Assembly (NCBI RefSeq): GCF_021513255.1
Contig: NZ_CP090977.1
Coordinates: 1,364,001 to 1,428,000 of the forward strand
Reading direction: 5' to 3'
Length of the DNA: 64,000 nt
Source of the DNA: Planococcus sp. 107-1
GTDB lineage: Bacteria; Bacillota; Bacilli; Bacillales_A; Planococcaceae
The position numbers were made by a program, and so were the translations under genes. Under the pieces are notes generated by a model. It was not told the DNA's origin. It ran no database searches and was given only the letters and a program-made list of their open reading frames with translations. Positions 45,239-55,084 of the stretch are shown here, piece by piece (within the stretch, counting starts at the first letter, position 1; every line of letters starts with the position of its first letter).

Positions 45239-45840
45239 AACAAGTAATCATTGCGACTCAAAACAAAGGCAAAGCGAAGGATTTTGAAGCCCTTTTCGGA
45301 CCGCTCGGATACGAGGTGTTAACGCTTCGTGATGTAGCAAAAGACATGGACGTTGAAGAAACAGGCGTAACGTTCGAAGAAAATGCCATCCTTAAAGCGG
45401 AAGCGGTGGCTGAAGCCCTTCAAACTACTGTTATTGCAGATGACAGCGGGCTTGAAATTGATGCGTTAAACGGCGAACCTGGGGTCTATTCGGCCCGTTA
45501 TGCCGGTGAAGCAAAAAGCGATGAAGCCAATATTGAAAAAGTGTTAGCGAAATTGGAAGGTGTATCTGAAGAACAACGTACAGCACGCTTCCGCTGCGTT
45601 CTCGCAATCGCTTCGCCAAATAAGGAAACTGTTACTTATTCAGGGTCGTGCGAAGGAATGATCCTTTCTGAACGAAGAGGCGACCACGGTTTCGGCTACG
45701 ATCCGATTTTCTTTGTGCCTAACGAAGGAAAAGCAATGGCGGAACTTCTGCCAGAAGAAAAAGCAGCGATTTCCCACCGGGGCAACGCACTCCGCGAATT
45801 GGAAAAAGCGATGCCGGAATGGCTGGATAATGGCCAATAA
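45235..45840 (+). CDS. rdgB: XTP/dITP pyrophosphatase
   Basis: Removes ITP and XTP from the nucleotide pool. Begins with [17 protein letters not shown]; metal and substrate-binding segments [20 protein letters not shown] and GFGYDPIF are intact. Length 201. It is translationally coupled to rph. Confidence 0.95.
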   Translation: MKQVIIATQNKGKAKDFEALFGPLGYEVLTLRDVAKDMDVEETGVTFEENAILKAEAVAEALQTTVIADDSGLEIDALNGEPGVYSARYAGEAKSDEANIEKVLAKLEGVSEEQRTARFRCVLAIASPNKETVTYSGSCEGMILSERRGDHGFGYDPIFFVPNEGKAMAELLPEEKAAISHRGNALRELEKAMPEWLDNGQ

Positions 45841-45880
45841 AATAAAAAGAAATAAATTTTAATGTTTTTTTAAAATAGCA

Positions 45881-45909
45881 TTGACTTTTCTTGAAATCAT
45901 TTCTATAAT
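45881..45909 (+). promoter_or_regulatory. Promoter of tRNA-Arg
   Basis: TTGACT (45881-45886), 17-base spacer, TATAAT (45904-45909), about 70 bases upstream of the mature tRNA. Confidence 0.8.
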
Positions 45910-45979
45910 TAAAATTGTCTTTCAGTTGAAAAACGCAGCCCACCCAGTGGTGTTGAAGTTTGGAAACGAAGAAAGCCAT

Positions 45980-46053
<74 letters not shown>

Positions 46054-46077
46054 TAAACTTATCGAAATGATACATAG

Positions 46078-46116
46078 GAAGAGGCCTGAAGCAAATTGCT
46101 TCAGGCCTCTTCTATT
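46078..46116. terminator. Terminator after tRNA-Arg
   Basis: A perfect 16-bp stem, GAAGAGGCCTGAAGCA with its complement, around a 3-base loop. The T tail is weak but the stem is very stable. Confidence 0.85.
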
Positions 46117-46168
46117 ATAAATATAAATACAACCATTATCTTCTTAATAGTAATTGGAGGGAAGAAAT

Positions 46169-46468
46169 TTGCCGATATGTGAAAACTGCAAAACCGGGTG
46201 GACATGGAAACAGACTTTAAAGAGTTCTTTTGTTTTGACGACAAGCATGAAATGCCCATATTGCAGCAAAAAACAATACACAACTCCGAAATCCAGAAAA
46301 CAGATCTTGCTTCTTAATATGCTAATTCCTTTGCCATTATTGATCCAAGCTTTTTTTGATATAGAAGGATGGGTAACCATCAACTTAATGTTAGGATTTT
46401 TCCTCCTTGCTATTGTTCTATTGCCATTTTGGATGAAAGTACAAAATGAGGAAGTATTTCTAAATTGA
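46169..46468 (+). CDS. Zinc-ribbon membrane protein with two CxxC pairs
   Basis: TTG 46169 after GGAGGG gives 99 residues. CENC and CPYC are separated by 21 residues, then come two hydrophobic helices (about 46-62 and 68-86). This matches the CXXC-20-CXXC family of small Bacillales proteins, whose function is unknown. Not part of the backbone; it stands with other accessory genes next to tRNA-Arg. Confidence 0.75.
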   Translation: MPICENCKTGWTWKQTLKSSFVLTTSMKCPYCSKKQYTTPKSRKQILLLNMLIPLPLLIQAFFDIEGWVTINLMLGFFLLAIVLLPFWMKVQNEEVFLN

Positions 46469-46480
46469 ATTAATTTATCT

Positions 46481-46508
46481 GTCCGGAGCCTATGCTCCGG
46501 ATTTTTCA
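46481..46508 (+). terminator. Intrinsic terminator after the zinc-ribbon gene
   Basis: TCCGGAGC and GCTCCGGA pair around CTAT, followed by TTTTTC. Confidence 0.87.
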
Positions 46509-46550
46509 TTTATTTGTCCATAATGTGAATCCGCATTCAAAAAAATGATG

Positions 46551-46578
46551 AATAACATGAACTCGAGTTCATGTTATT
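46551..46578. promoter_or_regulatory. 28-bp perfect palindrome, probable TetR operator
   Basis: AATAACATGAACTC is followed directly by its reverse complement, with no spacer. It lies 37 bases upstream of the TetR start. A TATTCT -10-like hexamer is at 46592-46597, so the palindrome covers the -35 area. The arrangement is typical of an autoregulated TetR gene. Confidence 0.65.
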
Positions 46579-46615
46579 GGGTGAAACGTGTTATTCTGTA
46601 TAAAGAGGTGAGAAA

Positions 46616-47250
46616 ATGCCACACGAAGACCTTGTTGGAAGTTTTCCGACTTCTCCTAAACAATCACGGTCAAAACAAAAAAAGAAGCCTTAATTGCCAG
46701 TGGCAAGGAATTATTCAGCCGAAAAGGGTTCGACCAAACCACTGCAAAAGAAATTGCGGCCCATGCACGTGTCGCGACTGGAACTTTTTATCGCTACTTT
46801 TCCGATAAACGCCAACTCCTGATGTCCTTGATCGAAAACCAATTGGATTCGATGATGCCGCTCGAGCTGGAATGGAAAAGCGGAGATCCGGAAAAGCTGC
46901 TCGCAGGACGCCTTGAAATCCATTACCACAAGATAAATGAATCCAATCTCCAAAAGTTGATGCCTGAGTTGCTGCTGCGTGACGCTGAGCTGGCAGAAAT
47001 CATCAATAACGCAAAAGACCGGATGCATCAGAAGTTTGTAAAAGATTTAACCGTTTTGCAGAAGAAAGGGTATCTCTGGCCGGACATTGAGATTGAAACT
47101 TTAACCTGGTGTTTGGAGTCCTTATTAGAAAAGCTGCAAAATCGGGTCAGTAAAGGGGAGGACGTGGATTACCAGCAATTCGCGAAAATATTTTGCCGTA
47201 CGCTGTTCCCTCCGGAAAGTCTCCAGAAAATGCGCACAGGAAAGATTTAA
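46616..47250 (+). pseudogene. TetR family regulator, one frameshift
   Basis: The start ATG 46616 after AAAGAGGTGAG reads MPHEDLVGSFPTSPKQSRSK and then stops at once, because a run of seven A (46677-46683) should have eight. In the shifted frame the protein continues with a clear TetR HTH: FDQTTAKEIAAHARVATGT followed by FYRYFSDKRQLL, and then a helical ligand domain to 47250. Corrected length is about 211. The ligand and targets are unknown. The 28-bp palindrome upstream fits autoregulation. A homopolymer error is likely, but a real phase-variable A run cannot be ruled out. Confidence 0.82.
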
Positions 47251-47267
47251 GAAAGGAATGTGAAATG

Positions 47268-47672
47268 ATGAAAGCTAAATTATTCACTGCAACGAGCAAT
47301 ACCTCATGCCGAAAAGCGATCGCTTGGTTAGATGAGTATGAAATTCCATACGAAGAAAAAAACCTCTCCACGACACCCATCACCATAGAAGAGATTCAAG
47401 AAATTCTCTCCCTGACAAATGAAGGAACAGAAGAAATCATTTCGAAAAAAGCTTATGCAATCAAAAAGCTGAAAATCGATTTCGATGCTTTGTCTTTGCC
47501 TCAGCTTTATAAAGTCATCCAGGACAACCCGGGCGTTCTTCGCTTGCCGATTATTCATGATGGCAGAAAATTGCAGGTGGGCTATAATGACGATGAAATC
47601 CGCCAATTCTTGCCACGCTGGTTCCGGTTAGACCAATTCAAAAATTTAATTAGCTTGTCAGGCAATATTTAA
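47268..47672 (+). CDS. Spx/ArsC-like protein lacking the first redox cysteine
   Basis: Spx-family protein of about 134 residues (ATG 47268, or 47265 three bases earlier). Spx binds the RNA polymerase alpha C-terminal domain under disulfide stress. Family features are LYKVIQDNPGVLRLPIIHDG and LQVGYNDDEIRQFLPR. The CxxC redox switch is altered to NTSC, so the first cysteine is Asn. It could still bind polymerase but not form the usual intramolecular disulfide. It lies 18 bases after the TetR gene and may be in one operon with it. Confidence 0.85.
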   Translation: MKAKLFTATSNTSCRKAIAWLDEYEIPYEEKNLSTTPITIEEIQEILSLTNEGTEEIISKKAYAIKKLKIDFDALSLPQLYKVIQDNPGVLRLPIIHDGRKLQVGYNDDEIRQFLPRWFRLDQFKNLISLSGNI

Positions 47673-47764
47673 TACAGCTCCCAGGAAATGAAAAAAATCC
47701 ATGGTTTTATTTTCCCGATAAATCCCCTTATGTTATGATAGAGGCAATAAATGGGGTGGTAAAA

Positions 47765-48745
47765 ATGCGGAAGAAATATAGGGAGCTTAAACGGAAAGGC
47801 AATGTCATCGTATTTCCGACCACGATCAACCGCTTGTTGACAGACGGCATGAATCTCCTGAAAGACGAGCAGTACACCGAAGCCCGCGATAAGCTCTACC
47901 AAGTGCTGGCGTATGAACCTGAACATGCGGGAGCGCTTGGAGCCTACGCTTATTGCTTATTTGAGCTGGGGGATTATGAAGAGGCGCTCGACGTCTGCCG
48001 CGAGCTGTTAAAAGTGGGTCCGATCCATTATTTGGAGACGATGGAATTATACATAAGTTTGTTGATGCAAGTGAGGGAATTTGAAGAAGCTGAGCAAATG
48101 ATCGAAATGCTGATTGAAGAAAAAATCTTGCCGGAAGAGCGGCTTGAACAATTTCAGCAATTGCGCGAGCTGAACGAACGGATTGCAGCGAATGTATCCA
48201 AAGAAAAAGTGGATATCCGTTTATACGAAGCTGAACATTTCACCGCGCTTCGGCCGAGCGAGCAGGAGCATCTCATCATGGAACTGCAGCCGGCATATTA
48301 CGAGCCGCTGAAAGAGAAGTTGTTTGCGCTTGCTGAACACCAAGATACCGATCTGCTCACTAAAACATACATATTATTTACGCTCCACCAGGAAAAAGTG
48401 GCCGGCCGGCTCAAAATCAAGAAGTTCCATTACGAAGGTGAATTTTCAGCCGCCGCCTTGCCGGACCCTATAAACAATAAACGCATTAAAATGATCCGCA
48501 GTTATTTGGAAGAAGCTTTATCGAAAGACCCGACCCGCCTGGAAATGGCGATTGAACTGTTTGAACGCCATATTTACTTGATCTATCCTTTTGCGTGGGA
48601 TGAATTTGAAGGGCGGGAAGTTGCAGAAGCCTATATGGGTTATCTGGATAGTTTGTTTACCGGAGAAGCATCAAATGGGGTGGATGAAGAGCTGCTCAAG
48701 CTGATAATTCAGGCTGAAGCTTGGTTCGAGTTTCGGAATGGGTAG
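47765..48745 (+). CDS. ysoA: TPR repeat protein (YsoA-like)
   Basis: A 326-residue protein with tetratricopeptide-like helical repeats over about 25-125 (LLKDEQYTEARDKLYQVLAY, LFELGDYEEALDVCRELLKV, REFEEAEQMIEMLI). Position before tig matches ysoA of B. subtilis. Function unknown. ATG 47765 follows GGGGTGG; the upstream in-frame start at 47735 is less likely. Confidence 0.85.
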   Translation: MRKKYRELKRKGNVIVFPTTINRLLTDGMNLLKDEQYTEARDKLYQVLAYEPEHAGALGAYAYCLFELGDYEEALDVCRELLKVGPIHYLETMELYISLLMQVREFEEAEQMIEMLIEEKILPEERLEQFQQLRELNERIAANVSKEKVDIRLYEAEHFTALRPSEQEHLIMELQPAYYEPLKEKLFALAEHQDTDLLTKTYILFTLHQEKVAGRLKIKKFHYEGEFSAAALPDPINNKRIKMIRSYLEEALSKDPTRLEMAIELFERHIYLIYPFAWDEFEGREVAEAYMGYLDSLFTGEASNGVDEELLKLIIQAEAWFEFRNG

Positions 48746-48848
48746 AAATAGTTGAACATGACGCCATCTATGCTATAATATGGAGGTTGTCAAAATTCGT
48801 ATAATACACGTAATATGACTTTGTAGAAAATGTTTGGAGGGCTAATAT

Positions 48849-50162
48849 ATGTCAGCAAAATGGGAAAAACAAGAAGGTAACACAGGAACGTTAACAGTAG
48901 AAGTGCCTGTAGAAGTAGTAAATGCAGGATTGGATCAAGCATTCAAGAAAGTTGTAAAAGAAATCAACGTGCCAGGTTTCCGTAAAGGAAAAATGCCTCG
49001 CCAAATGTTCGAAAAACGTTTTGGTGTAGAATCATTGTACCAAGATGCTTTGGATTTCATCTTGCCGGACGCTTATGCGAACGCTGTTGAAGAAGCCGGA
49101 ATCAACCCAGTTGACCGCCCGGAAATCGATATCGACACAATGGAGAAAAACAAGCCATTGGTATTCACTGCTAAAGTGATCGTTAAACCTGAAGTTCAGC
49201 TTGGCGAATACAAAGGCATCGAAGTAACAAAGCAAGATACAGAAGTAACAGACGAAGAAATCGAAAACCAATTGAAAGAAAACCAAGAGCGTTTTGCTGA
49301 ACTTGCTGTTAAAGAAGACGAAGCAATCGTTGAAGGCGATACAGCTGTTATCGATTTCGAAGGGTTTGTTGATGGAGAAGCGTTTGAAGGCGGCAAAGGA
49401 GAAGATTATTCTCTTGAAATCGGTTCAAACTCATTCATCCCTGGATTCGAAGAGCAATTGGTTGGCGTGAAAGCAGGAGAAGAAAAAGACGTTGAAGTCA
49501 CTTTCCCTGAAGAATACCACGCGGCTGAGCTTGCAGGAAAAGCTGCAACTTTCAAAGTGAAAGTAAACGAAGTGAAAGCAAAAGAACTTCCTGAACTTAA
49601 CGATGAATTTGCAAAAGAAATTGATGCGGAAGTCGCTTCTTTAGATGAATTGCGCACAAAAATGAAAGAAACATTGTCAGCTGAAAAACAATCAGCTTCT
49701 GATGCTCAACTTCGCGATGAGTTGGTTCAGAAAGTTGCAGAAAACGCAACAATCGACCTTCCGCATGCAATGATCCACACTGAAATGGACCGCATGATGC
49801 AAGATTTCGAACAGCGTTTGACTCAACAAGGCATGAACCTTGACCTTTACTACCAATTCTCAGGACAAGACGAGCAGGCACTTCGCGCTCAAATGCACGA
49901 TGACGCTGAAACACGCGTACGTGTATCGCTAGTTCTTGAAGCAATTGCTGCTGCAGAAAACATGGAAGTAACAGCTGAAGACATCAACAAAGAACTTGAA
50001 AAAATGTCTGGCCAATTCAACATGGATGCAGAACAGATCAAAGCTGCTTTAGGCGGTACTGAAATGCTTGAAAATGACATCCGTATGCAAAACACAGTTG
50101 AATTCTTAGTGGAAAACGCTAAAATCACAACTGAAATTGCAAATGCTGAAGACGCTGAATAA
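48849..50162 (+). CDS. tig: Trigger factor
   Basis: Ribosome-associated chaperone and prolyl isomerase. The ribosome-binding loop is [16 protein letters not shown] (about 42-57), the PPIase domain occupies about 160-245, and the substrate-binding helices follow. Length 437. A strong terminator separates it from clpX. Confidence 0.96.
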   Translation: MSAKWEKQEGNTGTLTVEVPVEVVNAGLDQAFKKVVKEINVPGFRKGKMPRQMFEKRFGVESLYQDALDFILPDAYANAVEEAGINPVDRPEIDIDTMEKNKPLVFTAKVIVKPEVQLGEYKGIEVTKQDTEVTDEEIENQLKENQERFAELAVKEDEAIVEGDTAVIDFEGFVDGEAFEGGKGEDYSLEIGSNSFIPGFEEQLVGVKAGEEKDVEVTFPEEYHAAELAGKAATFKVKVNEVKAKELPELNDEFAKEIDAEVASLDELRTKMKETLSAEKQSASDAQLRDELVQKVAENATIDLPHAMIHTEMDRMMQDFEQRLTQQGMNLDLYYQFSGQDEQALRAQMHDDAETRVRVSLVLEAIAAAENMEVTAEDINKELEKMSGQFNMDAEQIKAALGGTEMLENDIRMQNTVEFLVENAKITTEIANAEDAE

Positions 50163-50184
50163 TTAAAGCCTATAATTTACAACC

Positions 50185-50217
50185 GAAAACAAGGCACGGC
50201 ATCGTGCCTTGTTTTCC
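50185..50217 (+). terminator. Intrinsic terminator after tig
   Basis: AAAACAAGGCACG and CGTGCCTTGTTTT pair around GCAT. Confidence 0.92.
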
Positions 50218-50375
50218 TCTACATAAAACCAATAAAACAGACATAGCCTATATAAAAGAAATCAACTAACATCAATTTAATACCCTACATAATGCTTTCC
50301 TTTTGGTTTAATTCTAATTAGTTGATACAATAACGAATATCTTGTAAGATAATGGCTTGAATAGGGGTGAATACA

Positions 50376-51649
50376 TTGTTCAAATTCAATGACGAAAAAG
50401 ACCATCTTAAATGTTCATTTTGCGGTAAACCGCAAGAGCAGGTCCGTAAACTGGTTGCAGGACCAGGTGTATATATTTGCGACGAATGTATTGAGCTTTG
50501 CACGGAAATCGTAGAAGAAGAGCTTGGTACAGAAGAAGCAGTAGAATTCAAAGAAGTTCCAAAACCGAAAGAGATTTTGGACATTTTAAACGGTTATGTA
50601 ATCGGACAGGAAAAAGCGAAGAAGTCGCTTGCTGTCGCTGTGTATAACCACTATAAACGTGTGAACTCGAACAGCAAGATCGACGATGTCGAGCTGTCGA
50701 AATCGAATATCGTTTTGATTGGACCAACAGGGAGCGGGGAAAACTTTGCTTGCTCAAACTTTGGCTCGCATCCTGAACGTTCCTTTCGCAATCGCAGATG
50801 CTACTTCTTTAACAGAAGCAGGCTACGTAGGTGAGGACGTTGAAAACATTCTATTGAAATTGATCCAAGCTGCGGATTATGACGTAGAACGCGCAGAAAA
50901 AGGCATCATCTATATCGATGAAATCGATAAAGTGGCCCGTAAATCGGAAAACTCCATCGATTACACGCGATGTTTCCGGTGAAGGCGTTCAGCAAGCTTT
51001 GTTGAAAATTCTTGAAGGAACGACTGCAAGCGTGCCACCGCAAGGCGGACGCAAGCACCCTCATCAAGAATTCATCCAAATCGATACGACGAATGTATTA
51101 TTCATTGTCGGCGGTGCTTTTGACGGCGTAGATCAAATCATCAAACGCCGTTTGGGCAATAAAGTCATCGGTTTCGGTGCAGATCCGAACAAAGAGGAAT
51201 TGGATGAGAAATCATTGCTTAGCCAATTGATTCCTGAAGATTTGTTGAAATTCGGTTTGATTCCTGAGTTCATCGGGCGTTTGCCGGTATTGGCAAGCCT
51301 GGAGCAATTGGATGAAAACGCATTGGTGCAGATCTTGACTGAACCGAAAAATGCATTGATCAAGCAATACCAGAAAATGATGGAGCTTGATGATGTCGAA
51401 TTGACATTTGAAGACGATGCCTTAGTGGAAATCGCGAAATTGGCGATTGAACGCAAGACAGGTGCCCGAGGACTTCGTTCAATCATTGAGAATATCATGC
51501 TTGAAGTCATGTTCGACCTGCCGTCCCGCGAAGATATCGTGGAATGCGTCATTACAAAAGAAACCGTCACTGATAGCGCTCAGCCGAAACTTTTGCTAGA
51601 AGACGGCTCAGAATATAAAGGCGACAATAACGAGAAAACATCCGCTTAA
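50376..51649 (+). pseudogene. clpX: ClpX ATPase, two frameshifts
   Basis: Unfoldase partner of ClpP. The N-terminal zinc domain ([16 protein letters not shown]) is intact. Walker A should read GPTGSGKTLL, but an extra G in a GGGG run at 50736-50739 shifts the frame. A second extra base (T near 50953) shifts it again between KSEN and [14 protein letters not shown]. Removing both gives a standard protein of about 424 residues; all other motifs (IDEIDKVAR, sensor regions, [10 protein letters not shown]) are conserved. TTG 50376 after AGGGGTG gives the usual [13 protein letters not shown]. Two single-base insertions in a highly conserved gene without any other decay point to sequencing error. Confidence 0.93.
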
Positions 51650-51703
51650 GTAAAACTGCTTTCAGCGGGAAGCCGCTGCAAGCAAGCGGAATATAGGATG
51701 ATA

Positions 51704-51757
51704 CGGGCTGACTCTGATCGTGCACATCCGCGCGTTTAGGGTCAGCTTGTTTTTTTG
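51704..51757 (+). terminator. Possible terminator between clpX and lonA
   Basis: GGCTGACTCT and AGGGTCAGCT pair over a long loop of about 22 bases, followed by TTTTTTTGA. Confidence 0.55.
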
Positions 51758-51785
51758 ACGAAAATAACCGGAGGTGTTCTCCCGA

Positions 51786-54113
51786 ATGGCTAAGAAAAAA
51801 ATAACGAAACGCGTGCCTTTATTGCCGCTGCGAGGGCTCCTCGTATTTCCGACGATGGTCTTGCACATTGATGTAGGCCGGGAGCGGTCCATTGCGGCTC
51901 TAGAGCAAGCAATGCTTGAAGACAATATCATTTTCCTGGCGACTCAAAAAGAAATGAGTACCGAACAGCCGGAAAAAGACGATCTGCATAAAATCGGTAC
52001 ACTCGCATACATTAAACAGATGTTGAAATTGCCGAACGGCACCATCCGGGTCCTTGTAGAAGGGCAGGAACGGGCGCAGTGGAAGCAATATACAGAAGAA
52101 GAAAACTTGACGATGGTTGAAGTGACGACGTTCCCGGATGAAACGGAACGGACAGCAGAGCAAGATGCATTAATGCGCTTGCTGCTGGAGCATTTCGAAA
52201 AATATGCAAAAGCTTCGAAGAAAATTACGACTGAAACTTACAACACTGTGGCTGATATCGAAGAGCCGGGCCGCTTAGCGGATATGGTGGCCTCGCATTT
52301 GCCGATCAAAGTGGCTGGCAAACAGGAGATTCTTGAAACATTCGATATCGATAAGCGATTGGAAATGCTGATTACACGCTTGCATAATGAGCAAGAAGTG
52401 ATCGATCTGGAAAAACGCATCAGCCAGCGCGTTAAGAAATCGATGGAACAGACGCAAAAAGAGTTTTACCTTCGTGAACAGATGAAAGCGATCCAAACAG
52501 AGCTTGGCGATAAAGACGGCAAATCAGCTGAAATCGTTGATCTGAAGAAGCGCATCGAAGAAGCTGGCATGCCGGAATCTACGGAAAAAGCAGCACTGAA
52601 AGAATTGGACCGTTACGAAAAATTGCCGTCAGCAGCAGCTGAAAGCGGCATTATCCGCAATTACATCGAGTGGCTTGTGACGATTCCATGGTCGAATTCG
52701 ACTGAAGACCGTTTGGATATCAAATACGCCGAAGAAGTCCTTGACCGTGACCATGACGGCTTGGAAAGCGTCAAAGAGCGTGTATTGGAGTATTTAGCCG
52801 TACAGCAGATGACGAAATCGCTTCGTGGGCCGATCCTTTGTTTAGTAGGGCCTCCGGGAGTCGGGAAAACTTCTCTAGCAAAATCGATTGCTGAATCGCT
52901 TGACCGCAAATTTGTCCGTGTATCCCTTGGCGGCGTGCGCGACGAATCGGAAATCCGTGGACACCGCCGCACGTATGTCGGCGCGATGCCAGGACGCATT
53001 ATCCAAGGAATGAAAAAGGCATCTACTGTAAATCCAGTGTTTTTACTCGATGAAATCGATAAGATGTCGAATGATTTCCGCGGAGATCCTTCATCAGCTA
53101 TGCTTGAAGTATTGGATCCGGAACAGAACAATTCATTCAGCGACCATTATATAGAAGAAACCTACGATCTTTCGAATGTTTTATTCATCGCGACGGCAAA
53201 TGATCTTGGATCGATTCCAGGACCGCTTCGCGACCGGATGGAAGTCATTACGATTGCGGGCTACACAGAAGCGGAAAAACAAATGATCGCGAAAAACCAT
53301 TTAGCGCCGAAGCAATTGAAAGAACATGGGTTGGAAGAAGACCAATTGACTTTCGATGACGCTGCATTGCTTTCCGTTGTCCGTTATTACACACGGGAAG
53401 CGGGAGTCCGTGGCCTTGAGCGCCAACTTGCTTCCATTTGCCGCAAAGTGACGAAACAGATTGTCAGCGGTGAAAAAGAATCGGTGGCAGTAACGGCTGA
53501 TTTAGTAGAAGAGTATTTAGGGAAGCGCAAATTCCGCTACGGCATGGCTGAAACGGTCAACCAAGTCGGCGTGGCGACAGGCCTTGCCTACACGACAGTT
53601 GGCGGAGACACGCTTCAGATCGAAGTTTCGTTATCGGCTGGCAAAGGCAAACTCCAATTGACTGGTAAACTTGGAGACGTCATGAAAGAGTCGGCACAGA
53701 CGGCCCTTTCGTTTGTCCGAGCAAATGCCGAATCACTTGGCATTGATCCGTCTTTCCATGAATCGCAGGATATCCATATCCACGTACCTGAAGGAGCGGT
53801 GCCAAAAGACGGACCATCTGCCGGGATCACGATTGCGACTGCACTGGTATCTGCGCTGTCTAAACGCCCGATTCGCCGCGAAGTCGGCATGACCGGTGAA
53901 ATTACGCTGCGTGGACGCGTCTTGCCGATTGGCGGCGTGAAAGAGAAAACATTAAGCGCACACCGTGCTGGATTGAAAACGATCATCTTGCCGATAGATA
54001 ACGAGCGGGATATCGAAGACATTCCGGAGAGTGTCCGTGAAGAATTGACGTTCAAACTTGTTTCTCAAGCGGAAGAGGCACTCGAAATCGCATTAGAAGG
54101 AGAAAATGAATGA
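51786..54113 (+). CDS. lonA: ATP-dependent Lon protease
   Basis: Homo-hexameric AAA+ protease for damaged and regulatory proteins. N-terminal LON substrate domain (about 8-200), Walker [12 protein letters not shown] near 356, and the proteolytic domain with Ser in PKDGPSAG (near 680) and Lys in IGGVKEK. ATG 51786 with GAGGTG gives 775 residues. It overlaps ysxC by 4 bases. In B. subtilis the forespore protease gene lonB lies between clpX and lonA; here it is absent. Confidence 0.96.
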   Translation: MAKKKITKRVPLLPLRGLLVFPTMVLHIDVGRERSIAALEQAMLEDNIIFLATQKEMSTEQPEKDDLHKIGTLAYIKQMLKLPNGTIRVLVEGQERAQWKQYTEEENLTMVEVTTFPDETERTAEQDALMRLLLEHFEKYAKASKKITTETYNTVADIEEPGRLADMVASHLPIKVAGKQEILETFDIDKRLEMLITRLHNEQEVIDLEKRISQRVKKSMEQTQKEFYLREQMKAIQTELGDKDGKSAEIVDLKKRIEEAGMPESTEKAALKELDRYEKLPSAAAESGIIRNYIEWLVTIPWSNSTEDRLDIKYAEEVLDRDHDGLESVKERVLEYLAVQQMTKSLRGPILCLVGPPGVGKTSLAKSIAESLDRKFVRVSLGGVRDESEIRGHRRTYVGAMPGRIIQGMKKASTVNPVFLLDEIDKMSNDFRGDPSSAMLEVLDPEQNNSFSDHYIEETYDLSNVLFIATANDLGSIPGPLRDRMEVITIAGYTEAEKQMIAKNHLAPKQLKEHGLEEDQLTFDDAALLSVVRYYTREAGVRGLERQLASICRKVTKQIVSGEKESVAVTADLVEEYLGKRKFRYGMAETVNQVGVATGLAYTTVGGDTLQIEVSLSAGKGKLQLTGKLGDVMKESAQTALSFVRANAESLGIDPSFHESQDIHIHVPEGAVPKDGPSAGITIATALVSALSKRPIRREVGMTGEITLRGRVLPIGGVKEKTLSAHRAGLKTIILPIDNERDIEDIPESVREELTFKLVSQAEEALEIALEGENE

Positions 54114-54691
54114 TAGTCAATAATGTAGAACTTGTAATCAGCGCCGTCCGTCCGGATCAGTATCCGGAAGACGGCTTGCCGGAATTTGCTTTAGCGGGAC
54201 GTTCAAATGTCGGGAAATCGTCTTTCATCAACAAAATGATCGGGCGTAAAAGCATGGCGCGCATTTCCTCAAAACCGGGGAAAACGCAGACCTTGAACTT
54301 TTACAAAATCGAAGAGAAATTGTTCTATGTGGATGTACCGGGCTATGGCTACGCAAAAGTGGCAAAGACGGAACGCGAAGCATGGGGCAAAATGATCGAG
54401 CGGTATATTACGGGGCGCGATGAGTTAAAGGCGGTTATCCAAATCGTCGATCTTCGCCATCCGCCAAGCCGCGACGATATCGCAATGTACGATTTCATGA
54501 AGCATTATGATATTCCGTGCATCATCATTGCGACAAAAGCGGATAAGATTCCAAAAGGCAAATGGGACAAGCATAAGAAAATTGTCCGTGAAACCTTGGA
54601 AATGGAAAAAGGCGATCCGTTAATCGTCTTTTCATCTGAAACCGGGCTTGGCAAAGATGCAGCATGGGCTGAAATCGAAAAAAGAATGTAA
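54110..54691 (+). CDS. ysxC: Ribosome biogenesis GTP-binding protein YsxC/EngB
   Basis: Essential GTPase for 50S assembly. G1 [10 protein letters not shown] (near residues 30-39), G2-G3 with [13 protein letters not shown] and [11 protein letters not shown]4 ATKADKIPK. Length 193. It is translationally coupled to lonA. Confidence 0.96.
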   Translation: MIVNNVELVISAVRPDQYPEDGLPEFALAGRSNVGKSSFINKMIGRKSMARISSKPGKTQTLNFYKIEEKLFYVDVPGYGYAKVAKTEREAWGKMIERYITGRDELKAVIQIVDLRHPPSRDDIAMYDFMKHYDIPCIIIATKADKIPKGKWDKHKKIVRETLEMEKGDPLIVFSSETGLGKDAAWAEIEKRM

Positions 54692-54696
54692 TTGGG

Positions 54697-54729
54697 AAGA
54701 GTGCAGCTATGAGCTGCACTCTTTTTTTA
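54697..54729 (+). terminator. Intrinsic terminator after ysxC
   Basis: GAGTGCAGCT and AGCTGCACTC form a stem with loop ATG, followed by TTTTTTT. Confidence 0.92.
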
Positions 54730-54741
54730 TGGGGAAACAGC

Positions 54742-54845
54742 TTTCTGCAATTAAAACCCTCTATTCCGCAAATAAAATAAGAAATTCCGCAAACAACTCG
54801 TTTATTGCGCAAATGAACACCCGTATTCCGCAAACAACTCCAATT
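54742..54845. repeat. 21-nt periodic array 4 (ATTCCGCAAA core, 5 units)
   Basis: Cores at 54742 (degenerate), 54763, 54784, 54804 and 54825; spacings 21, 21, 20, 21. The core ATTCCGCAAA differs from arrays 1-3, but the layout (10-base core, about 11 variable bases) and position (13 bases past the ysxC terminator) are the same. Confidence 0.88.
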
Positions 54846-54933
54846 CTCATCTTTAATATGCCGAAAGTTAATGCACTATTTCGACTAAGAGCGTTATACT
54901 TGTTGTCGGAAGGATGCTTTGCTAAACTTACAT

Positions 54934-54948
54934 TATAATAATTATAAA
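54934..54948. promoter_or_regulatory. Per box upstream of hemA
   Basis: TTATAATAATTATAA matches the B. subtilis PerR consensus TTATAATNATTATAA at all positions. It is 137 bases before the hemA start. PerR control of hemA is known in B. subtilis. A TATAAT within the box may be the -10. Confidence 0.85.
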
Positions 54949-55084
54949 GTAATAATATTAACTCCCACTGTACAGCAAAATGTAATAGTTTCATGGCTTG
55001 TTCACATTTTGAAAGGCTTCTGAAACTATAATAGTGGTATACTTATAGATAGGAAATATTGAACGTGAAAGGTGTTTTGATCCC

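Noticed and set aside
46554..46574. LexA-type box (GAAC-N4-GTTC) inside the 28-bp palindrome
   Set aside because: The dyad is much longer than a LexA site and stands directly before a TetR gene, so a TetR operator explains it better.
46545..46808. An 87-residue cysteine-rich open frame over the TetR start
   Set aside because: It is a shadow frame that crosses the palindrome and the frameshift; the TetR frames carry the conserved HTH.
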